Assembly: GCA_947184155.2 (NCBI GenBank) | Contig: CAMXCT020002668.1 | Span: 1,221,214 to 1,285,213 of the forward strand | DNA from: Cladocopium goreaui | Taxonomy: Eukaryota > Sar > Dinophyceae > Suessiales > Symbiodiniaceae | Length of the DNA: 64,000 bases | Direction of reading: 5' to 3' | Shown here: piece after piece, positions 55,981 to 64,000 of the stretch | How the letters are laid out: the number at the start of each line of letters is the position of its first letter | How positions within the stretch are numbered: position 1 is the first letter of the stretch | The notes under the pieces: generated by a model | What the model was told of the DNA's origin: nothing | Seen by the model: only the letters and a program-made list of their open reading frames with translations | Databases searched by the model: none | Translations under genes and position numbers: made by a program

Positions 55981-56280
55981 GAAGAGTATGGGGATAACTA
56001 GATAGTACGGGGATTTTTTTTGGGATGTCTAATCATGTCTAATCTATGGATACAAAATGCATATGATGGGGGAATGGGAAAAAATAATGGGATACTAAAG
56101 GGATATTCCTGGAATATGCTGGAATAGTATCCGACAACGTCAGCCTTTTTTTTAATATATAGCAACCCCAAAAGGATAAAAATGTGTCTTTGTTGTTTTG
56201 TTGGTTTAACCAAAATTCAATGGAATGGTTGAGAGTTGGCTCGCCCACATCCATTTTGGCTGCAAAGGGTTATCCTGCAG

Positions 56281-56328
56281 CCTGACAAGTTGACCAAGAA
56301 ATTGGGAACTCTCAATGTCCAGGAATCA
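56281..56328 (+). CDS. Putative exon (KLTKKLGTLNVQES)
   Basis: Acceptor ttatcctgcag, donor gtacat. Reads PDKLTKKLGTLNVQES; the other two frames stop at once. The frame stays open into the downstream CAC/CAT repeat. It may belong to the exonuclease gene. Confidence 0.45.
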
Positions 56329-56362
56329 GTACATATCCAGGACAGGTTCATCTTGACTAGCA

Positions 56363-56408
56363 CCACCCACCACCACCACCACCACCTCATCATTAAAATC
56401 AATATCAT

Positions 56409-56443
<35 letters not shown>

Positions 56444-56452
56444 TCATCATTG
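56363..56452. repeat. (CAC/CAT)n microsatellite
   Basis: CACCACCACC then CATCATCATC runs. Open in frame with the upstream 56281 exon (poly-His), but likely intronic. Confidence 0.85.
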
Positions 56453-56675
56453 TTTTTAACTATTGGTACTAATTGGTAATACGTAATAACACTAATTATT
56501 GATTGGTAATATATTAAAGTACACATAATAACACTAATAGAGAAAACCCTCATATAGTCAACATCTCCTCATTTTTCTGTTGGATCCTTTTGGGGGTTTC
56601 CAGAAATCAGGATACCCAATAGCTAGTTGGTTTATGATGGAAAATCCCATCTATAGATGGATGTTTTTTGGGGAA

Positions 56676-56865
56676 ACAACCATATATATATATATGTTAC
56701 ATATAATATATATATATATATATATCTTACATATATATATACAGTATATATATATATATATGAACATGTAACATATATATATATATGTTACATATATATA
56801 TATATATACTGTATATATATATATATATACATGCACATTATTATATCCTATATATATATATGGGT
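56676..56865. repeat. (AT)n microsatellite with ACATATATATGT palindromes
   Basis: Repeated TATATATATATGTTACATAT blocks, self-complementary. Confidence 0.9.
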
Positions 56866-56941
56866 TCCATATATGCTTTTAGGAAGCCTCCATGTCTTGA
56901 GTTGCGTTCCCTGTTTCACTTCATGTGCCCTATGCCTCCAG

Positions 56942-56996
56942 GCACGAGGCGATTGATGAAGACTTTCACAATTCGCAGTTCGGCATAGTGCTGATC
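56942..56996 (+). CDS. Putative exon (DFHNSQFGIVLI)
   Basis: Acceptor atgcctccag, donor gtatct. Reads HEAIDEDFHNSQFGIVLI, phase 0 at the end, matching the next exon. The frame is open to 57058. Confidence 0.55.
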
Positions 56997-57059
56997 GTAT
57001 CTTGGCGTATCATTCGGCCGAGGCATCTGGCGACCGGTCCCCTGTTTTTGTGGCGATAA

Positions 57060-57798
57060 AAAAAGGGGGGGGGCTATCGCACGATAGATCAGTTGCTGAA
57101 CGGCTGATCAGTAAGAATTGAGGTGGATTTGTCTATAATTAGATGGAGTTACAAAGCATTTTTCGAAAAAAAACAAACATCTACTATATTTATCTGGATT
57201 TGCTGGTCCACGTATCTATTCTTGTTTGTGTGTTTAAACTTTAAAACCTCCCCATGTCTGTTGGTGAAGTATCCAAGCCACTGAGGGCAAGTTGTTCCCA
57301 TCCAATCTGTGGGCAAGACTTGGACTTTGATTGACATTTTGATCGGGTCCTCTGGTAGTTTGTATTTCATAGTTTCCCCGCTTTTTAGGATTCAATAGGC
57401 CTGTCCTAATTTAAATCACAACTTTTCGTATGCAATTTGAGGATATAGAATGATATGTAATATTATGTAATGGCATTCAATCGGGGCCATTTAAGAGCCA
57501 GACCTGAACGGAAGTGGCTCCACACTTTTGGTTTGTTGGTTTACAACACCATCCAACTGTTTATAATATATACACACATATTAATAATGATAATATACAT
57601 CACAACCTCCTTTGTTAGCCTTCTGATGTTTGATGTTTACCAACGTTCCTATCATTAATTGCTTTGTAGATTGAATACAACAACCACTTCCCGCAAAAAA
57701 TTGCCTAGCTATCAATTCATCCATCATAGATTCAACCTCAAACATGAAGAATCCAATGCTTTTGTGCTGAAATCCTGGTAGATCTCACGTTCCCTTAG
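57060..57798. other. Intron or intergenic sequence, nothing seen
   Basis: No element, repeat or exon recognised beyond a short (G)9 run at 57064. Confidence 0.4.
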
Positions 57799-57855
57799 GA
57801 TTCCTATGGCAGCCTGCTGAAGATGCTGCAGCACATAGACCACTTGCAGCTTGGG
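57799..57855 (+). CDS. Putative exon (LLKMLQHIDHLQL)
   Basis: Acceptor gttcccttag. Reads DSYGSLLKMLQHIDHLQL before an in-frame TGA at 57859. No GT donor; the end is approximate (GA donor gatatg possible). Confidence 0.45.
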
Positions 57856-60800
57856 ATATGACGACCGCAAAGCGCAAAAAAAATGTAGCAAAGTTATAAA
57901 TCCGGCTAAACATATCTAAATCCTAAAGTAGTGGCAACTCTTGCAGTAGTAACTAACACAGCAATGGTATCTGAGCCGAGTGTTGACAGTCCCCCAGTAG
58001 TGGCAAAGTACTTTTCTATCCTTTTGGGTGGCTACCATACTATATTACTATATAGTCTGGAAAAAATGCAAAATGATGAAAGTGTCTAAGGAAGAATCTA
58101 AGGTGACCATGATTGAGATACGTTAATTTCTTATATATCTGAATGGCTACGACTATTTTCGCACACGACCTTAGATGTAATCAGCTTGAAGAGATGTAAA
58201 ACAACTTCCATTACCAGCTTTGATTCCCTGAATTCCGTTGTGCCAGGTCAGTTCCTATGATTTTCTCATTTTTGATAGGGCATTTCCTCGGATTTCCCAT
58301 TTTTTACAGCTCAGTACCAGGGATTTCCTTTTTTTTGGGGGATTTCCATGGATGTCACCAGAGGTCCCTTTGTTAACAAAGGGGGAATCCTCCCCCTAGC
58401 GGTACCGGATGGCGGTACCGGGGCATCCGGGGCGAGGTATTGCAGCTACGAACAGTTGATTGTGGCGGTGGATTTCGAGGGTGTCGAGCTGAATCGCCAT
58501 GGCCCTCTTTGTTTGGTGCAGATGATCCTCGGTGCGGTGAAGAATTTGGATTGAGAGTTTGACATGCTGATTTAATCAAGGATATAGAGATTTAACCATG
58601 AGAATTGGTGAAGATTTGGAGAGATATTGGATGAACCATATCTAACCAATGAACAATGGATTTGGGGTTTGTACAGCAATGGTATATGTACACCAAAATT
58701 GAAAAATTATTGATCACAGCTTTTTTTTCTATCATTTGATGGTTATTTAAGGGAGTACATACACGATACTTTCAGACAGACCCAGATCCAGATGTGTGAT
58801 CAATGGCCATTTCAGGAACCTAAATTGGAGGTATACCATATATGTATATATATATAAGGCCTATATAAGGATCCTGAAGATCTCCCATTGATGTGATGTT
58901 TCAGATTGTTTCAGCCATTTCGATATGTTTTTTTAGGCCTCCAGGAAGCCTCCAGGTTTGAGATTCCGGTGCCTTTTTGGCCTCGTAGGCCCTTTTAGGC
59001 TATGGATGGTAGCCCTTACCGGTAAACGTTTACATAACGAACTGGAAAATCACTGGAAAATCACCATTTTGAATGGGAAAACTCACTATTTCTATGGCCA
59101 TGTTCAATAGCTATGTTAAATTACCAGAGGGTAGATGTCTTTATTTCATCTGTTTTCTTGTTGTAATGGTAGATGTTCACCATTTCTCGCACGAAAAATT
59201 GTATAAACTTTTGGCGATCGGTAGGTCCGTTTCTTGGGTTCAGTTTGAATGAATCAGATAGCTACATATTAATCCGTATCGTCCATCTACATTGTATGGG
59301 TGCATAGAGTTGTAAAAGAGGCAACCAAAAGACCCGCAGAATTAGTGACTTTTGGCACCACACCATCCAATGTTGTACGCTAATTTTTGTACGATCACGC
59401 AATTGGAGAGCCCAAAAACCCATGGTTGATCAATGTTTATCAGCATGTTCACCTTACCCCTGCAATATATTCGGGTAATTTTATCATGTACACCCAGCAT
59501 GTTTTTTTTTTTTACCTGGTTGGTGGTTTGGAACATGATTCTTATGACTTTCCATTCAGTTGGGAATTTCATCATCCCGACTGACTTTCACTCATATTTG
59601 TCAGAGGGGTAGGCTCAACCACCAACCAGTTTCTGTTTTTTTACTGATCTTGTTATATGTTTATCATTGCACCTTAATATTTATCAGCATGTAGCATGAT
59701 CATTTGGGGGACCATCTCAGGACGATCCACGACAATCCTGCGTTGGTTTATGCTCCTTGATCTGAAAGAGTTGGCAGCGATTTGTTGGACTGGTATGGAG
59801 TTGATGGGAGAATCTAATCTGCGTTAGATTTCTTAATGTTGTGTTTGTTGGATTTACTGGTATTTTCTAGCCATTTCATGTTCATGGGATGAACTAACTA
59901 TTTTAATTGGATAGTTTAAGATTAAGACACCTTCCATAAAAATGCTTGTGGACGGTCTTTAATTGGATCACATTGGATCAAAGGTGTCGGTGTCATTGGA
60001 TCACATGCTCGGGGAAATCCCCGCAGCCATCATCGGCAATTCGCGGGTGGTCACCAGCCAGGTATGATTGGCACAGGGTACCCCAATTTTATGGGAATTG
60101 AATGGAATTGAAATGGGCAAATGATGATCAACCAAGATATTCAGGCAAGTTACTATGTATGCAGCGATCTCAAATGGCCAAACCCCAATGATGGCTTTTG
60201 ATATTGAGGAAACTATCAATTTTGACGCCGAAACACATCAGCTTTGCAATTTTTCATCCTAATGGCTTTTCGCCATTACCCTAACGAGGTCATGATAGTG
60301 GTTGAGTCATGTGTTTTCCAGGTAGAGTGACATCGTTCCCTCCTGTTCTGATGCCTTCTCTATGCTCTGAACTAAGCTGGTTGGTGGTTTGGTACATGAA
60401 TTTTATGACTTTCCATATTTTTCCATTCAGTTCGGAACAACAATCCCAGCTGACGAACTCCATCATTTTTCAGAGGGGTAGGCTCAACCACCAAGCAGTA
60501 AGATTCTGTGACATCTAGAGACTCCCCAGGATGGTGATCCACAATTTTTCATCGCTGACTTTCAGGTGCTGGATATCCACGTGCTGAAACGTTTCTTGTC
60601 CGGAATGCTACAGCTGAAAACGAGGTTATACATGTTACAGTTTATTAAAGGTTATACAATGTTATATCTGGGGAAATTATAACGACCTCACTGTTCTCCC
60701 GAAGCCTGGAATCATGGTTTATAAGGGAAATCATCCCCAAACGGCCTTAATTCAGGTTATTGAAATATTACAATTTACCCCTATATAATTATATATATAT

Positions 60801-63800
60801 ATATATGTACACCTCCTTAAACAGCTTGTCTTTCGATTGGAACACATATTTCTTCAACCATCCTTTTTTTGGGGGGGGGTTCCTGTTTTCCAGACAAATC
60901 CATATGAATCCGTTCCCTTCGATCATAGTTTTCGTACCTCCCACGAAAACCCTGGAATGTTCTGATCGCCTCGTACTTCCAGCTGTTTGTAAACCCACTG
61001 ACCAAAACGATCCATGATGTACCAAAATACAGTATATAGTGCTTGATGATTTTGGAATATTTTAGATATTCCACCAACTCCAATATGCTCCATGGTGCTG
61101 GAATATTTACCAACATTTGCCCGAACAAAATCATCCAGTTTTGTAGGTAAATATACCAGCACCATGGGTTGCATATGGGTATAGAAATAACCGGCTATAA
61201 CTAGTTTTAACTGACCAGCCCGTTTAGATATTCCACCAACTATAGAGCAGGTGTTTTTGTTTCTTCCTTCCACCATTTTCGTTTTCCTTTTGCTCCCGAG
61301 GTGCTTGCAATCCCTTCGAGCTGGCCTCTCCGGGTGGCCGCTTTTTTACGGAATGGCTGATGGCTAGGACTCAGGAACCGATAAAAATTGGAGGTACCCT
61401 CTGGTAGTTAAACATAGCAATGGAAAATGGCCCAGTTATAATTGATTTACCTATTAAAAGTGGTGATTTTCCATAGCTATGTTAGTTTACCAGAGGGTAT
61501 CTACCTTTTCGAGGCCTAAGGGGATATACCCCCAATTTCTATGGCCAGAAATATGATACGAACGTAGCTCCATTTTTGGATCCTGGAGATCTCCCAATTG
61601 CTCTATGTAAATTGAATCTATGAAATCCCAACATGTATAGCATCCCTCCAATTCTGAGAATGGTATGCAATTGAAATGGTAGGCAATTCCGGGAATCATA
61701 TATTTAACCGGATGTTATGCTGTTTTTTTCTTCTGGGATATGAAGATGGGTTTAATGCGATCATGAAGGGGAAGTCATCTATGGCATTTATCTATTGAAT
61801 CATCAATAGGATTCATACTATACTATTACTATAACCATCAGCAACTGTGGGAAACCACTAGGCGATACTCATCTATAAACCATCGAACTAGATGGTGATT
61901 TAATGGGACATCAACGGGGAGTTAGTTCTTTAAAACTAACCAACATAATGATGAAAAATGGGAAGAATAAGGGATACCCTCCGGTTATCAAACGTGGCAC
62001 TGGAAACTCCACCATTTAGTTCGACAACATTTCTCAATATTCCCATTAAAACTTCCATTTCTGGGAAATTTCCCATTGCCACGTTTGACTACCAGAGGAT
62101 ATTTATGGCTTTAGCAGGATTTAGTAAAATACTGTTGGGAAAAAAATCTATAAATGGGGATCCAATAGGTTATTCATGGGGCGTATATAATGGGATATAA
62201 CCAACATGATAATAACCCCTTCCGCCAAATATAAAACTTCCGCAATATCAACCATGGTTTAGTAGAGTATGAAAGCGCATAGTGCGGACCATAGAATGTC
62301 ATTTGGGGTTCAATAGTCGGGGATGATATTCTGTGAATTTCATTTGGAGGAAGGTGTTTTCCATGGCATCAAGAATGGGATCAGACCCATTACACAGAGA
62401 TTCAACCAACACATCAGAAATTTCCAGACGCCGATTTACCCATCAATGAGGGTCCAACAAAATGGGAATGGCTCAGATTTGTCCACTGATCGTTTGATAT
62501 CAAGTCGCCATGTCGCCGGCGAACAACAACCCGCCCTGGTTTTATCAAAGCCTCCGGTAAACTAACATAGCTATTGAACATGGCCATAGAAATAGTTGAT
62601 TTTCCCATTGAAAATGGTGATTGTCCATAGCTTTTTGTATGTTTACCAGAGGGTAGCTATAGCTATAGCTGCTGTATAGCTGGATCTGCACCGAAATGGC
62701 ACCATGTGTTGACCCCTCTCCACTTCGCCCAGTTTCTTGCTGTCGCTGAGGCATTTCAATGAAGTTTATCCTCGAGGACTGGGCAGATGAAGCAATTGGC
62801 CGTCCATATAGCCAATAGGCCAATATAGCTGGATATTCAACAAAAATAGTTTCATATTTTCCATAGCAATAGGATCCTGGAGTGGAGTACTTGTAGGTTT
62901 TGCATGGTAATGTTGCCGGTTGCTCCATCCCAAGTGTTTCTCTTAAGTCAACCAAAACTAATGAGCAGCGCACAGCCAGGACAATGCCAAGATCTTGAAG
63001 CTCTGGTTTGATCCACGTCTCTCGGTGCGAAACGCCGTGCTAGAACTTCCAAATCGGCTGGATGTTTGCTATGTTATCCAATAGGGCAACCTCTAGCTGG
63101 AAGTAAAGGAGAATGACATCTCACCATGTTCATAGACAGCATGCAGCTTTGCCATTGCCAAAGTAGGGAAAAATCCATAAAGTTCATGTCAGCTTCCGGT
63201 AAGCTATGGTTGTGTGATGATTGTTCCCGGACGGATTTGTCTTTGAAACTGAGGAAATGACGTGGATGCCTTGTACCATCAGTTTGGACGCTGCACTGGT
63301 CTTGGGTTTTTCAATGGAGAATACCCTCGAATTGATTCGACGACTGCTTTCTAATCATCTAAAATAGCGACGGAATTTCCAGTTGATTCTATTGTATCTA
63401 TCTGGTTGTATAGTTACAACTGAGTCATGTTCCTACCAACACCTTCCGATGATGTTCCAGCTTTGTGACCCAAAAGTGTGAACCTGAATGGTGGCTTTGT
63501 CTCTAAACCGGGGATACAGGAAATTACAATTTTAATGGGGACATATCCATTGTCGGAAACGCGGGGATGGCCCAAAATCGCTTAAAAAAACAAGTTTAAT
63601 GTGGATAATTGATGACAAAGCATATGGACGTTTCGTTTTTTTGATGTTGACACAATCACATGTATTTTGGACACAACATGTACCGTTAAGATTCGGTTGA
63701 GACACCCTGGTACCATCCGGTACCTTTACACACTTGGCTGAAACTGAGGTACCCCTAAAAACCGACGGTTTATCATCATTTTCCTCGCAAATTTTGGGTA

Positions 63801-64000
63801 TCATGGGTATCCAGGTTACCTCATTTTTGAGCTTCAATATGTTACAATATGTTTCTTTTTCACAGCTTGCAAGTGTTTGGCATTGACCATGTGGCCATGT
63901 TGCTCCAAAAAGGAGTCGCTTCGCAAAACATCTATGATCTCCAACTTGCAGATGTGGCGCTGAGACGGTTGAATGGAGACACTTGGCCGCTTCAACATGT
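57799..64000 (+). CDS. DEDD-type 3'-5' exonuclease domain gene, partial (gene-level span)
   Basis: Exons at 58456-58536, 60566-60624, 62733-62763, 62980-63016, 63253-63304 and 63866-64000 join in phase and spell the RNase D/EXD-like fold in order. Exo I is VAVDFEGVEL; LCLVQ and VLDIHVL follow; then KILKLWFDPR joined to NDVDALYHQFG (Exo II region); then IYDLQLADVALRR. Family members remove nucleotides from RNA or DNA 3' ends using acidic metal ligands. The first Asp and Glu (DFEG) and the later Asp residues are present; the last catalytic Asp would lie past the right edge. The start codon is not identified, and the 57799 exon is included only because it is the nearest good upstream island. Confidence 0.7.
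58456..58536 (+). CDS. Exonuclease Exo I exon (AVDFEGVEL)
   Basis: Acceptor ctacgaacag, donor gtgaag. Reads LIVAVDFEGVELNRHGPLCL then VQMILGA. The D-x-E-G-x-x-L followed by R-x-G-x-L-C-L-x-Q is the first motif of DEDD 3'-5' exonucleases; Asp and Glu are metal ligands. The frame is open back to 58348 over a GC-rich stretch (acceptors at 58361 and 58445), so the exon may start earlier. Donors gtgcag at 58516 and gtgcgg at 58532 are alternatives. Confidence 0.8.
59017..59133. mobile_element. Family A MITE
   Basis: Left end reduced to TACCGGTAAACGTTTACA; right end AAATTACCAGAGGGTA intact. Confidence 0.7.
59516..59629. mobile_element. Family B MITE
   Basis: CTGGTTGGTGGTTTGGAACA to CAACCACCAACCAG. 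Confidence 0.75.
59984..60061 (+). CDS. Putative exon (GEIPAAIIGNSRVV)
   Basis: Acceptor ggatcaaag, donor gtatga. Reads VSVSLDHMLGEIPAAIIGNS then RVVTSQ. In phase 0 on both sides, but the exonuclease fold also reads well without it, so it could be an insertion or an alternative exon. Confidence 0.4.
60377..60498. mobile_element. Family B MITE with TAAG duplication
   Basis: CTGGTTGGTGGTTTGGTACA to AACCACCAAGCAG, flanked by TAAG at 60373-60376 and 60499-60502. Confidence 0.85.
60566..60624 (+). CDS. Exonuclease exon (VLDIHVLKRFL)
   Basis: Acceptor ctgactttcag, donor gttata. Reads VLDIHVLKRFLSGMLQLKT. This corresponds to the [VI]-x-[LF]-D-[IV] strand after the LCLVQ strand in RNase D/EXD proteins. 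Confidence 0.65.
60668..60780. mobile_element. Family C element
   Basis: CTGGGGAAATTATAACGACC to ATTACAATTTACCC, 43 bp after an exonuclease exon. Confidence 0.7.
61083..61180. mobile_element. Family D palindromic element
   Basis: ATATGCTCCATGGTGCTGGA ... TACCAGCACCATGGGTTGCA arms. Confidence 0.7.
61395..61499. mobile_element. Family A MITE
   Basis: TACCCTCTGGTAGTTAAACA to GTTTACCAGAGGGTA. Confidence 0.8.
61975..62101. mobile_element. Family A-like MITE
   Basis: TACCCTCCGGTTATCAAACG to CGTTTGACTACCAGAGGATA with GTGGCA / TGCCAC arms. Confidence 0.7.
62548..62655. mobile_element. Family A MITE, left end trimmed
   Basis: AAGCCTCCGGTAAACTAACA to TATGTTTACCAGAGGGTA, 78 bp before a predicted exonuclease micro-exon. 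Confidence 0.75.
62733..62763 (+). CDS. Exonuclease micro-exon (FLLSLRHFNE)
   Basis: Acceptor acttcgcccag, donor gtttat. Reads FLLSLRHFNE and links the 60566 exon (phase 2) to the 62980 exon (phase 0). It matches the L-x-x-L-L segment that precedes KxLFD in the family. A longer frame (HVLTPLHFAQFLAVAEAF) is open over the same DNA and would need another acceptor. Confidence 0.5.
62980..63016 (+). CDS. Exonuclease exon (AKILKLWFDP)
   Basis: Acceptor gcgcacagccag. Reads DNAKILKLWFDP; the gtctct donor leaves one base that completes Arg with the next exon, giving FDPR-NDVDALYHQFG, the family motif. A later donor at 63025 is rejected because it breaks that motif. Confidence 0.75.
63253..63304 (+). 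CDS. Exonuclease Exo II exon (NDVDALYHQFG)
   Basis: Acceptor gaaactgag, donor gttttt. Reads NDVDALYHQFGRCTGL. D-x-D-A-L-Y-H-x-F-G is diagnostic of the EXD/RNase D Exo II region. Phase 2 at the end fits the last exon. Confidence 0.8.
63866..64000 (+). CDS. Exonuclease exon, cut by window edge (NIYDLQLADVALRR)
   Basis: Acceptor tttctttttcacag. Reads LQVFGIDHVAMLLQKGVASQ, NIYDLQLADVALRRLNGD, TWPLQHV to the last base. The Y-D-L-Q-L motif follows Exo II in this family. The remainder, including the final Y/H-x(3)-D motif, is outside the window. Confidence 0.8.

Noticed and set aside
62545-62973. A 142-codon minus-strand open frame
   Set aside because: It runs through a MITE and over the plus-strand exonuclease micro-exon; no splice or start context.
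63272-63288. A micro-exon reading DAAL
   Set aside because: Replaced by the 63253-63304 exon, which gives the full family motif NDVDALYHQFG and correct phase.
1-64000. rRNA, tRNA, operons or bacterial genes
   Set aside because: No cloverleaf, conserved rRNA segment, RBS spacing or long ORF was seen; all signals are of intron-rich nuclear DNA.

Overview
The window reads as a eukaryotic nuclear genome, most probably a dinoflagellate (Symbiodiniaceae or Polarella-like). Coding information occurs only as short GC-richer islands, mostly 35-180 bases, set in long AT-rich introns. Islands are bounded by AG acceptors and by GT donors with loose +3 to +6 positions; one junction (41581) looks like a GA donor. 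There is no bacterial-style ORF, operon, RBS, rRNA or tRNA. The lineage is inferred from architecture, not from a marker gene.

All supported exons lie on the + strand. I accepted islands by acceptor, open frame, donor and phase agreement with the next island. Long runs agree in phase: 484-3314, 9735-17282, 18144-19755, 20330-31907, 34399-47929 and 50345-52888. The first about 56 kb therefore looks like one giant gene, or two or three co-oriented genes, with more than 60 exons. In-frame stops at 31905-31907 and 55978-55980 are candidate gene ends. The product is not recognised. It has a recurring Ala/Leu helical motif (for example ALAQHL, ALASRLL, ALAEHVL, ALARHI) often preceded by a Ser/Gly/Asp-rich stretch, an acidic block near 33.4 kb and a coiled coil near 34.4 kb.

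From 58456 to the right edge, exons spell a DEDD-type 3'-5' exonuclease domain (RNase D/EXD-like): VAVDFEGVEL at 58.46 kb, KILKLWFDPR joined to NDVDALYHQFG at 63.0-63.3 kb, and IYDLQLADVALRR at 63.9 kb. The gene continues beyond the window.

The introns are packed with short inverted-repeat elements (MITE-like). Family A has TACCCTCTGGTAA ends and about 30 copies of roughly 100 bp. Family B has CTGGTTGGTGGTTT ends, about 15 copies and a 4-bp TAAC/TAAG target duplication. Family C has CTGGGTAAATTATAACGACC ends. Families D, G and J are less frequent, and one 524-bp element (H) is built from ACTTAGAACGT repeats. Several minisatellites (11, 12, 21, 31 and 40 bp units) and many AT microsatellites fill further introns. 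Nested, tandem, minimal and duplicated copies show recent activity. Exon boundaries are manual predictions without transcript evidence.
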